Below are positions 1 to 5,439 of a stretch of 9,386 nt of DNA, in pieces. Below the pieces are notes generated by a model that was given only the letters and a program-made list of their open reading frames with translations, made no database searches and was not told the origin of the DNA. Made by a program: the position numbers and the translations under genes. Origin of the DNA: Actinomycetes bacterium (GTDB taxonomy: Bacteria; Actinomycetota; Acidimicrobiia; Acidimicrobiales; UBA8190); the NCBI GenBank assembly GCA_021798135.1, contig JAJZYI010000123.1:1-9386 (forward strand), given 5' to 3'. The first letter of the stretch is position 1, and each line of letters starts with the position of its first letter.

Positions 1-86
1 GGCATTCGACGGTAGAGGCGCTCCCCGAGCAGCGTCAGCGCCATCACGCCGAAGCCGAACAGCAGGAATACCGCGAAGAAGTGCAT
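1..86 (-). CDS. Small membrane protein, N-terminal part (runs off the left edge)
   Basis: The minus strand reads from an ATG at 86 through 28 complete codons to the window edge without a stop. The visible protein begins MHFFAVFLLFGFGVMALTLL and continues GERLYRRM. It has a hydrophobic helix of about 19 residues followed at once by Arg-rich residues, as expected for an N-terminal membrane segment with positive residues on the cytoplasmic side. The start is supported by a strong Shine-Dalgarno sequence, AAGGAG, five bases before the ATG. The gene lies downstream of the der operon on the same strand, but a gap of about 200 bp with a hairpin and a possible promoter suggests its own transcription. 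I do not recognise the family. It could be a short single-helix protein or the start of a longer membrane protein. The start call is solid; the function is unknown. Confidence 0.7.
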   Translation of the reverse strand, partial: MHFFAVFLLFGFGVMALTLLGERLYRRM

Positions 87-111
87 GTGCTCTCCTTCCC
101 TCGGATCGGAT

Positions 112-129
112 GCGAGCCGTCCGGCTCGC
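112..129. repeat. Perfect 8-bp inverted repeat upstream of the small membrane protein gene
   Basis: GCGAGCCG at 112-119 is exactly inverted as CGGCTCGC at 122-129, with two bases between. It sits 25 bp upstream of the ATG at 86 and ahead of its ribosome-binding site, so it lies in the leader or promoter of that gene. The very short spacer fits a dimeric repressor operator better than an RNA hairpin, although a 7-bp stem with a 4-base loop is possible. Seeing the dyad is certain; its role is inference. Confidence 0.5.
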
Positions 130-144
130 GCAACCAATCCGTAA

Positions 145-170
145 AACACCGCCACGGGACGGGGTATTCC
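145..170 (-). promoter_or_regulatory. Possible ECF-sigma-like promoter for the small membrane protein gene
   Basis: On the minus strand GGAAT (170-166) is followed after 18 bases by GTT (147-145). This resembles the GGAAC-N17/18-GTT pattern recognised by several extracytoplasmic-function sigma factors of actinobacteria. It would place transcription start near 138 and put the inverted repeat at 112-129 in the leader. The match is partial (GGAAT, not GGAAC), and such short patterns occur by chance. I see no good vegetative -10 box in the same stretch. Confidence 0.22.
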
Positions 171-240
171 GCCGAACGCGGTCCACGTCGGCCGCGTGCG
201 GTGCCGGCCCGCCCCGCCGCGTGCTGCCCCGTCTCGCTCG

Positions 241-257
241 GTGCCGGCCCTCGGCAC
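241..257 (-). terminator. Hairpin after the der operon, possible terminator
   Basis: GTGCCG (241-246) and CGGCAC (252-257) can form a 6-bp stem with a 5-base loop about 36 bp past the stop of the zinc-ribbon gene. A second weak stem, GGGGC (277-281) with GCCCC (288-292), lies directly after that stop. Neither has a U-tract, which is common in high-GC actinobacteria, so termination is plausible but not shown. Confidence 0.3.
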
Positions 258-292
258 GGCACCCTCACCAGGCTGCGGGGCGACCCTGCCCC

Positions 293-961
293 TCAGGCGT
301 GGTGCACGACCCAGGTGATCCCCTGGAATGCCCGGTACGCGAGGTAGATGGCGGTGGCCGCGATCATGAGCTTGAACTTGAGCGGCACCTTGCGAGGGCC
401 CACCCTCTCGCCGCAGCGGGGGCAGCAGTCGTCCTGGTCGAGGTCCCCGACGAGCACCATCTCCTCGCAGGTGTCGCACCAGACCGCGGGCTCGTCCTCG
501 GGGAGCGCCGAGGCGGCCGCCACGTCGACAGGCTCGGCCTCGCGGCGCCCGGGCGGGCGCTGCCGCCCCTGGCCATCCGCCTGCCCGCGCCCGGGTGCCT
601 GCGGGCGCTCCTTCGCCTGCGGGCGCTGCTGCCCGCCCCCCTGCCGGCCTGCCGGGCCCCGCTGGCGCTCGTTCCCGGTCCCCTGGCGGTCGCCAGGGCG
701 CTCCGGACCCTGCTGGCGGCCCGCCCGGTCGGCGTTCCTGCTCGGGGGACGCCGGCCGGCGCCTGCCGGCTGCTCCCGGCCCGCCGGGCGCCCCCCGAGC
801 TCGCTCCCGCCCGGCTGCCGGTCGGCGGAGCGTTCCGGCCGCTGCTGCCGACCCGACGGCGCGCCGTCGCTGCCCGGGGGGCGCCGTTCGGCGGCGGCGC
901 GCTGGCGCTCCGGGCCCGGCGCCCGCTGCCCGCCGCTGCCCGTGTGGCGCCGGCGGCTCAA
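293..961 (-). CDS. Zinc-ribbon protein with disordered Arg/Gly/Gln/Pro-rich N-terminus and one C-terminal membrane helix
   Basis: 222 residues. Residues 1 to about 145 are low complexity, rich in Arg, Gly, Gln and Pro, and probably disordered and very basic. Residues 160-186 form a zinc-ribbon pattern with two CxxC knuckles, C162-D-T-C165 and C180-P-R-C183 (C179 is an extra cysteine). Residues about 196-218 are a hydrophobic helix close to the C-terminus, so the protein is probably a tail-anchored membrane protein with its zinc ribbon in the cytoplasm. The start is TTG at 961, overlapping the Der stop as TTGA, with GGAGG seven bases upstream inside the end of der. Translational coupling to der is therefore likely. 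I do not recognise the family and assign no function; a role near ribosomes or the membrane would be only a guess from context. The zinc-ribbon part looks well conserved in form, while the long N-terminus may vary in length between relatives. Confidence 0.75.
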   Translation of the reverse strand: MSRRRHTGSGGQRAPGPERQRAAAERRPPGSDGAPSGRQQRPERSADRQPGGSELGGRPAGREQPAGAGRRPPSRNADRAGRQQGPERPGDRQGTGNERQRGPAGRQGGGQQRPQAKERPQAPGRGQADGQGRQRPPGRREAEPVDVAAASALPEDEPAVWCDTCEEMVLVGDLDQDDCCPRCGERVGPRKVPLKFKLMIAATAIYLAYRAFQGITWVVHHA

Positions 962-2610
962 CGGCGCCCCTCCACGCGCACGCGGAAGGTCACCGGCGTC
1001 GGCCCGAGCCTGAACTGCTCCCGCAGCTTCCGCTCGACGTAGCGCAGGTAGGTGGGCGGCAGGCGCCGGTTGCAGAAGAGGGTGAACGTCGGCGGCTCCG
1101 ACGTCGCCTGCACGCCGTAGCGGATGCGGGCCCCCGGGGCCGGGTGCGCCTGCTGGATGGCACGCAGCGCCCGGTTGAGCTCGCCGGTCGGGATCCGGCT
1201 GCGGTAGGCGTCCACGGCACGGCGCAGCGCCGGGAGCAGCTTGTGGACACCGAGGCCCGTGCGGGCGCTGATCTTGATGACGGGCACGTCACCGAGGAAC
1301 GCCAGGCGGTCCTCCACGCCGTCGACCACCTCCGGCCTGTCCTCGGTCGCCACCAGCTCCCACTTGTTGAGCACGACGACGACCGGGCTGCCCGATGCGC
1401 CGATGCGCTCGGCCAGGCGCTGGTCCTGGTGGGTGACCCCGACGGTGGCGTCGACGACCAGGATGGCGATGTCGGACCGGTCGACGGCCTGCAGGGCGCG
1501 CACCATGGCGTAGAACTCGGTGCCCTCCTCGCCCTTGGACCGGCGGCGGATGCCGGCCGTGTCCACGAAGCGGACCGGCCCGTCGGTCGTCACCACGACG
1601 GTGTCGATGGCGTCGCGGGTGGTCCCCGGCATGTCGTGCACGACCGACCGCTCGTCGCCGATCAGGCGGTTGAACAGGGTGGACTTGCCGACGTTGGGCC
1701 GCCCGACCAGCGCCACCGCCGGACAGCCGGCCCACGTGCCGGCTCCCTCGGCCGCACCGGCCGTGCCGTCGCCGTCGTGCGGCCCGGCAGCGCCCTCGCC
1801 CGGCCCGGCCCCCGCGCCGTCCGGTCCGACCGCGGTGCCGTCCAACCCGGCAGCGCCCTCGCCCGGCCCGGCCTCGCTTGGGTCCAGCCCGACCTCGGTG
1901 CCGTGCGCCCCGGCCGGGGCACCCGCACCGCCCGCCACTGCGCCGGCCTGCTCGGCGCCCTGGCCGCTGCCGCCCGGCGCTTCCGGACCGGCCCCCGGCT
2001 CGCCCAGCAGCCCCACGACCAGGTCCAGCAGGTCGCCGGTGCCCCGGCCGTGCAGGGCGCTCACCGGCACGGGATCGCCCAGGCCCAGCCGCACCAGCTC
2101 CCACGCCTCGAGCTCGCGCCGCTCGTTGTCCACCTTGTTGGCCACCACGAGGACGCGGCGGGCCAGCCGGCGCAGCCGGCGGGCCGCGGCCAGGTCGTCC
2201 TCGGTGACGCCGACGGTCACGTCGACCACCAGCAGGACCAGGTCGGCGGCGACGACGGCACGCTCGGACTGCGCGGAGACCTTGGCGTCGAGCTCGTCGC
2301 CCCCGGCGACCCAGCCGCCGGTGTCCACCACGGTGAACGGGCACCCGTTCCACTGTGCGGTGAGCTCCAGGCGGTCGCGGGTCACCCCGGGACGCTCCTC
2401 CACCACCGCGACCCGGCGGCCGACGATCCGGTTCACCAGCGTCGACTTCCCGACGTTGGGACGGCCTGCGATGGCGACCACGGGCAGGCGCCCGGCAGCG
2501 GGCTCCTGGCCTCCCGGCCCAGCGGCCGAGCCGTCCGACGGGCCGGCGCCGGCCACCGGACCGGTGCCGGGTGCGGTCGCCGCGCCCGGGCCCACGCCGC
2601 CGGCGCTCAC
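958..2610 (-). CDS. der: Ribosome-assembly GTPase Der (EngA) with an extended linker between its two G domains
   Basis: 550 residues. Der is a double-GTPase needed for maturation of the 50S ribosomal subunit. A 40-residue Ala/Gly/Pro leader precedes G domain 1, with GRPNVGKS at 49-56, DTGG at 96-99 and NKVD at 158-161. After a long linker (about 203-296), G domain 2 has GRPNVGKS at 303-310, DTAG at 350-353 and NKWE at 415-418. A KH-like domain follows from about 455 to the end. The second G4 motif has Glu where NKxD is usual. The linker is about 95 residues, far longer than in typical Der proteins, and contains an in-frame repeat. The start is GTG at 2610, overlapping the upstream stop as GTGA, with GGAGG seven bases before it. 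The frame stays open further upstream to 3570, but that part is antisense-like shadow over the DUF512 gene. It is the middle gene of a three-gene operon. The identification is certain. Confidence 0.97.
   Translation of the reverse strand: MSAGGVGPGAATAPGTGPVAGAGPSDGSAAGPGGQEPAAGRLPVVAIAGRPNVGKSTLVNRIVGRRVAVVEERPGVTRDRLELTAQWNGCPFTVVDTGGWVAGGDELDAKVSAQSERAVVAADLVLLVVDVTVGVTEDDLAAARRLRRLARRVLVVANKVDNERRELEAWELVRLGLGDPVPVSALHGRGTGDLLDLVVGLLGEPGAGPEAPGGSGQGAEQAGAVAGGAGAPAGAHGTEVGLDPSEAGPGEGAAGLDGTAVGPDGAGAGPGEGAAGPHDGDGTAGAAEGAGTWAGCPAVALVGRPNVGKSTLFNRLIGDERSVVHDMPGTTRDAIDTVVVTTDGPVRFVDTAGIRRRSKGEEGTEFYAMVRALQAVDRSDIAILVVDATVGVTHQDQRLAERIGASGSPVVVVLNKWELVATEDRPEVVDGVEDRLAFLGDVPVIKISARTGLGVHKLLPALRRAVDAYRSRIPTGELNRALRAIQQAHPAPGARIRYGVQATSEPPTFTLFCNRRLPPTYLRYVERKLREQFRLGPTPVTFRVRVEGRR
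1783..1873. repeat. 28-bp direct repeat, period 63 bp, inside the Der linker
   Basis: The 28 bases at 1783-1810 recur exactly at 1846-1873. The offset is 63 bp, or 21 codons, so the reading frame is kept. Each copy encodes AGPGEGAAG (Der residues 247-255 and 268-276). This looks like a past in-frame duplication that lengthened the linker between the two G domains. Confidence 0.85.
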
Positions 2611-4082
2611 GACGCTCCCTCCAGGGCGGCGCGAAGCGACGCGCCGTCGGCCGGCACCACCTCGACGGCGCACGGCAGGTCGGCAGGCGTCAGGTCGTCG
2701 AGGAACCGGCCGCCGGACAGGCAGACGTCGGGCAGCAGCACGCGCCGGCCGTCGGCCCTGCCGGCCAGGGCCCGGGCCACGTCGGTGCCGGTGAGCAGGC
2801 CGGTCACGGCGATCGTCCCTCCGAAGAAGTCGTTGCGGACGGGCAGCACCTCGACGGGCCCGTCCGGCGCCAGCCACCCGTGGGCGGCCAGCACCGGCCC
2901 GACCACCCGGGCGCCGTACTCGCCCGTGACCACCGTCACCGGCCGCGGTCCCGTCGCGCCGGCCTCCCGGTCGCGCCGGACGGGCGCTGCGACGGCCACG
3001 GCCCCACCGGCAGGCACCGTCCCACCGGCCGGCGAGCTCCCGGCAGCAGGCACCGTCCCACCGGCCGGCACGGCCCCGGGCCAGCGCTGCGCCCGGTAGC
3101 CCTCGGCCGGCGCGCCGTCGACCGACGCGAAGAACCCGCCGGCGTGCGACGACGTGGCCACGCTCGCCCCGGCGAACGACGCGGCGAAGGCGGCGGCCAT
3201 GCCCACCCCGTTCTCGTGCTGGGGGAGGTCGTCGAGCTCGTCGAGCCCCGGGAACGGCCGCCCGGCGAGCAGGTGGTACTCGTCGGCGGCGTAGACCAGC
3301 CGCCGGCCCAGGACGTCGCCGAACACCGCCTGCCAGCGCGCCACCGTGTCGAGCACGGCGGCCGCCTCGCCTGGGGTGTGGGCACGCATGGCCGCCTCGG
3401 TCGAGAACCGGCTCACCCCCAGGGGGACGCACGCGGCGCTGGCCAGCTCGGGGTACTCGTCGAGGATGCCGGCCAGGGTGTCGTCCAGCGCCTGCCCGTC
3501 GTTCACCCCGGGGCAGACGACGACCTGCCCGTGGACCTCCACACCGGCGTCCAGCAGGGCGCGCAGCCACCTGAGGCTCACGGCGCCCCGGCGGTTGCGC
3601 AGCATCCGGGCGCGCAGTGCCGGGTCGGTGGCGTGGATCGACACGTAGAGCGGGGACAACCCGTCGCGCAGCACCCGCTCCAGGTCGAGCTCGGTGAAGC
3701 GGGTGAGCGTGGTGAAGTTGCCGTACAGGAACGACAGCCGGTAGTCGTCGTCCTTCAGGTAGAGGCTGCGGCGCAGCTGCTTGGGCAGCTGGTGGATGAA
3801 GCAGAACTCGCAGTGGTTGTCGCAGGTCTTGACCCGGTCGAACACCGCCGAGGAGACCTCCACCCCGAGGGCCTGGCCGGCGTCCTTGCGCACGGCCACG
3901 GGCTGCTCGCGGCCGCGACGGCGCACCGTGACCACGGGGTCGGCCTCGTCGACCAGCAGGCGGTAGGCGATCACGTCGCGAGGAACCTGGCCGTCGACGG
4001 CGACCAGCTCGTCGCCGACCAGGAGCCCGGCACGCGCTGCTGGGGACTCGGCCGCCACGGCAACGACCCGGGGAGCCGACAC
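2607..4082 (-). CDS. PDZ/radical-SAM protein of the DUF512 family, unknown function
   Basis: 491 residues. Residues 1 to about 62 look like a small PDZ-like domain (SPAARAGLLVGDELVAVDG). The iron-sulfur motif follows as C87-DNH-C91-EF-C94 in a CDNHCEFCFIHQLP block, the CxxxCxxC pattern of radical SAM enzymes. The DUF512 part has the recognisable blocks ENGVGM (290-295) and VRNDFFGGTIAVTGLLTG (415-432), then a Leu-Pro-Asp-Val-Cys block near 450. Relatives occur in cyanobacteria and clostridia, where the gene often lies beside der as it does here; the reaction is unknown. Residues about 335-380 are an Ala/Gly/Pro insert with a DNA repeat. The start is GTG at 4082. It has no Shine-Dalgarno but a -10-like box six bases upstream, suggesting a leaderless mRNA. 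It is the first gene of the operon with der and the zinc-ribbon gene. Family assignment is firm; function is open. Confidence 0.93.
   Translation of the reverse strand: MSAPRVVAVAAESPAARAGLLVGDELVAVDGQVPRDVIAYRLLVDEADPVVTVRRRGREQPVAVRKDAGQALGVEVSSAVFDRVKTCDNHCEFCFIHQLPKQLRRSLYLKDDDYRLSFLYGNFTTLTRFTELDLERVLRDGLSPLYVSIHATDPALRARMLRNRRGAVSLRWLRALLDAGVEVHGQVVVCPGVNDGQALDDTLAGILDEYPELASAACVPLGVSRFSTEAAMRAHTPGEAAAVLDTVARWQAVFGDVLGRRLVYAADEYHLLAGRPFPGLDELDDLPQHENGVGMAAAFAASFAGASVATSSHAGGFFASVDGAPAEGYRAQRWPGAVPAGGTVPAAGSSPAGGTVPAGGAVAVAAPVRRDREAGATGPRPVTVVTGEYGARVVGPVLAAHGWLAPDGPVEVLPVRNDFFGGTIAVTGLLTGTDVARALAGRADGRRVLLPDVCLSGGRFLDDLTPADLPCAVEVVPADGASLRAALEGAS
3011..3069. repeat. 23-bp direct repeat, period 36 bp, in the DUF512 gene
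   Basis: The 23 bases at 3011-3033 recur exactly at 3047-3069, an offset of 36 bp or 12 codons, which keeps the frame. Both copies encode a PAGGTVPA-type segment in the Pro/Ala/Gly insert between the radical-SAM core and the C-terminal DUF512 blocks. This is probably an in-frame duplication in a tolerant linker. Confidence 0.85.
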
Positions 4083-4088
4083 GCTGCC

Positions 4089-4094
4089 AGGCTA
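4089..4094 (-). promoter_or_regulatory. -10 box TAGCCT for the DUF512-der operon
   Basis: On the minus strand TAGCCT is followed by six bases and then the GTG start at 4082. A -10 box this close puts transcription start at or next to the start codon, so the mRNA would be leaderless. This agrees with the absence of a Shine-Dalgarno sequence. No convincing -35 element is seen. Confidence 0.45.
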
Positions 4095-4117
4095 CCGGCT
4101 GGGGCCCCCGGGGCCGG

Positions 4118-4123
4118 TACGCT
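4118..4123 (+). promoter_or_regulatory. -10 box TACGCT for ispH
   Basis: TACGCT fits TAnnnT and is followed by seven bases and the ATG at 4131, which predicts a leaderless ispH mRNA. There is no Shine-Dalgarno before the ATG. The sequence around it mirrors the opposing promoter box, which supports both calls. No clear -35 element. Confidence 0.45.
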
Positions 4124-4130
4124 GGCCGGG

Positions 4131-5174
4131 ATGCCCGTCGACCGAGTGCTGCTCGCCGCCCCCCGCGGCTTCTGCGCCGGGGTGGAGAAGGCCATCAAGG
4201 CCCTGGCCTGGATGGTCAGGGTGTTCGACCCGCCCGTGTACTGCTACCACGAGATCGTCCACAACCGCCACGTCGTCGACCAGTTCCGGCGCCAGGGCGT
4301 GGTGTTCGTGGACGACGTGGCCGAGGTGCCCCCCGGGGCACCGCTCATGCTCTCCGCCCACGGCACCGCGCCGGAAGTCGCCACCGCCGCCAGGGCCACC
4401 GCCGGCGTGGTCGTCGACGCCGTGTGCCCCCTCGTCACCAAGGTGCACCACGAGCTGAAGGTGCGCTCGCGCAAGGGCTACCGGGTCCTCTACGTCGGCC
4501 ACCAGGGCCACGAGGAGGCCGTCGGCACCATGGCGGTCGCCCCCGAGGCGGTGCACCTGGTGGAGTCCGAGGCCGACGTCGACGCCGCCGCCGCCGCCAT
4601 CCCCGCCGGCACCCCGGTGGCCCTGCTGGCCCAGACGACGCTGAGCGTCGACGAGTGGGCCGGGCTGCAGGAACGCGCCCGCGAGCGCTTCCCCGACCTG
4701 TGGCTCCCCGGTCGCTCCGACCTCTGCTTCGCCACCACCAACCGCCAGGCCGCGCTGAAGGCCATCGCCGGCCGCTCGGACGCGGTGGTGGTGATCGGGT
4801 CCGGCAACTCGTCCAACACCGTCGCCCTGGCCAAGGTGGCCCGCGCCGCCGGGTGCGAACGGGTGCACCGCGTGAACCGCGCCGGCGAGCTCCCCGACGA
4901 CCTGGGCGGCGTCGTGGGCGTCACGGCCGGCGCGTCCGCGCCGGACGACCTCGTCACCGAGGTCGTGCAGCGCCTGGCCCCCACCCACGGGGTCGAGGAG
5001 GTCCACGTCGTCGACGAGGACGAGTACTTCCCGCCCCCGCCCGAGCTGCGCGACCTGCTCCGGGCCCTCGCCACCGCCGTGTCGCTCGGCGTGGGCGCCC
5101 CGCCGGCGCCGGCCGGCCCGCCCGACAGCGACGTCGCCGCCGCCGACGTGCTGGCGGGCCTGGCCTCGCGCTGA
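4131..5174 (+). CDS. ispH: 4-hydroxy-3-methylbut-2-enyl diphosphate reductase IspH
   Basis: 347 residues. IspH is the last enzyme of the MEP pathway; it reduces HMBPP to IPP and DMAPP using a [4Fe-4S] cluster. The three conserved cluster cysteines are visible: C15 in PRGFCAGVEKAI, C99 in VDAVCPLVTKVH and C199 in DLCFATTNRQ. Substrate-pocket blocks EIVHNRHVV (41-49), SAHG (75-78), GHQGHEE (123-129) and SGNSSNT (224-230) are present. The last roughly 25 residues are an Ala/Pro-rich tail. The ATG at 4131 is the natural start because the IspH core begins within ten residues. The frame is open far upstream, but only as antisense shadow over the DUF512 gene. It is transcribed divergently from that gene, probably from a leaderless promoter. 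A glycosyltransferase follows after about 140-200 bp. Identification is certain. Confidence 0.97.
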   Translation: MPVDRVLLAAPRGFCAGVEKAIKALAWMVRVFDPPVYCYHEIVHNRHVVDQFRRQGVVFVDDVAEVPPGAPLMLSAHGTAPEVATAARATAGVVVDAVCPLVTKVHHELKVRSRKGYRVLYVGHQGHEEAVGTMAVAPEAVHLVESEADVDAAAAAIPAGTPVALLAQTTLSVDEWAGLQERARERFPDLWLPGRSDLCFATTNRQAALKAIAGRSDAVVVIGSGNSSNTVALAKVARAAGCERVHRVNRAGELPDDLGGVVGVTAGASAPDDLVTEVVQRLAPTHGVEEVHVVDEDEYFPPPPELRDLLRALATAVSLGVGAPPAPAGPPDSDVAAADVLAGLASR

Positions 5175-5194
5175 CCGCGCCTGCCGAGCCCCGG

Positions 5195-5210
5195 GCCGGC
5201 TCGCGCCGGC
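5195..5210 (+). terminator. Short hairpin after ispH
   Basis: GCCGGC (5195-5200) and GCCGGC (5205-5210) are self-complementary and form a 6-bp stem with a TCGC loop, 20 bp past the ispH stop. There is no U-tract. It could weakly separate ispH from the downstream gene, which appears to have its own promoter-like box. Confidence 0.3.
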
Positions 5211-5300
5211 GACCCTCCGGCCCTCGCCCACCGCACCAGCCGAGGCCAGCGCTCGCACGAGCGGCCCGCCCGCGCGTCGCCCCGCGGCGCACGACGGTGC

Positions 5301-5306
5301 GAGACT
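5301..5306 (+). promoter_or_regulatory. Possible -10 box ahead of the glycosyltransferase leader ORF
   Basis: GAGACT lies six bases before the ATG at 5313. This is the same spacing as the two divergent promoter boxes near 4100, and the following CTGG matches theirs. It departs from TAnnnT at the first base. If active, it would make the mRNA start at or near the ATG of the small upstream ORF. Confidence 0.27.
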
Positions 5307-5312
5307 GGTGCC

Positions 5313-5384
5313 ATGACCACCACCGAGACCTTCCGGGGGCGGACGCGCCCGCCGTCGCCGCTCCGGGGCACCGGTGAGCGCTGA
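5313..5384 (+). CDS. Possible 23-codon leader ORF overlapping the glycosyltransferase start
   Basis: The ATG at 5313 begins MTTTETFRGR and reads 23 codons to a TGA at 5382-5384. It overlaps the GTG start of the glycosyltransferase (5374) by 11 bases in another frame. A -10-like box lies six bases upstream. Ribosomes ending here would be placed to restart on the GTG, which has only a weak GGGG element of its own. The peptide has no recognised domain. The alternative is that this ATG is the true N-terminus of the glycosyltransferase and a frameshift (real or a sequencing error) separates the two. Low to moderate confidence. Confidence 0.35.
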   Translation: MTTTETFRGRTRPPSPLRGTGER

Positions 5385-5439
5385 GGCACCGGCGAACGAC
5401 GGGGCACCGGCGAACGACGGGGCACCGGCGAGCGCCGAC
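5368..5439. repeat. 18-bp tandem repeat spanning the glycosyltransferase start codon
   Basis: GCACCGGCGAACGACGGG occurs exactly twice in tandem (5386-5403 and 5404-5421). A diverged copy lies on each side (5368-5385 and 5422-5439), giving four units at a period of 18 bp. The first unit carries the GTG start codon itself. The units encode APANDG repeats in the disordered N-terminus. The period is a multiple of three, so copy changes keep the frame. Confidence 0.85.

Larger units (their letters stand above)
4086..4126. repeat. Mirrored promoter dyad between the DUF512 gene and ispH
   Basis: On the plus strand GCCGGTACGCTGGC (4113-4126) and on the minus strand GCCGGTAGCCTGGC (4099-4086) match at 12 of 14 positions. 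They face outward around a 13-bp G/C core. Each copy contains a TAnnCT box and ends a few bases before a start codon. The whole divergent control region is 48 bp. The arrangement could let one factor or one open complex control both directions; that is inference. Confidence 0.6.

Noticed and set aside
44..268. 74-codon minus-strand frame at the left edge
   Set aside because: It overlaps the better supported ATG at 86, which has AAGGAG and a membrane helix. The frame itself is Arg/Gly/Ser-rich with no ribosome-binding site.
595..3099. Plus-strand open frame of 834 codons opposite der and the DUF512 gene
   Set aside because: Low-complexity Arg/Ala/Gly/Pro translation with no domain. It is antisense to two well-supported genes and is an expected effect of very high G+C, which removes stop codons.
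2611..3570. N-terminal extension of Der to an upstream start
   Set aside because: The extra 320 residues are Arg/Gly-rich shadow over the DUF512 gene. GTG at 2610 has a good ribosome-binding site and a GTGA overlap.
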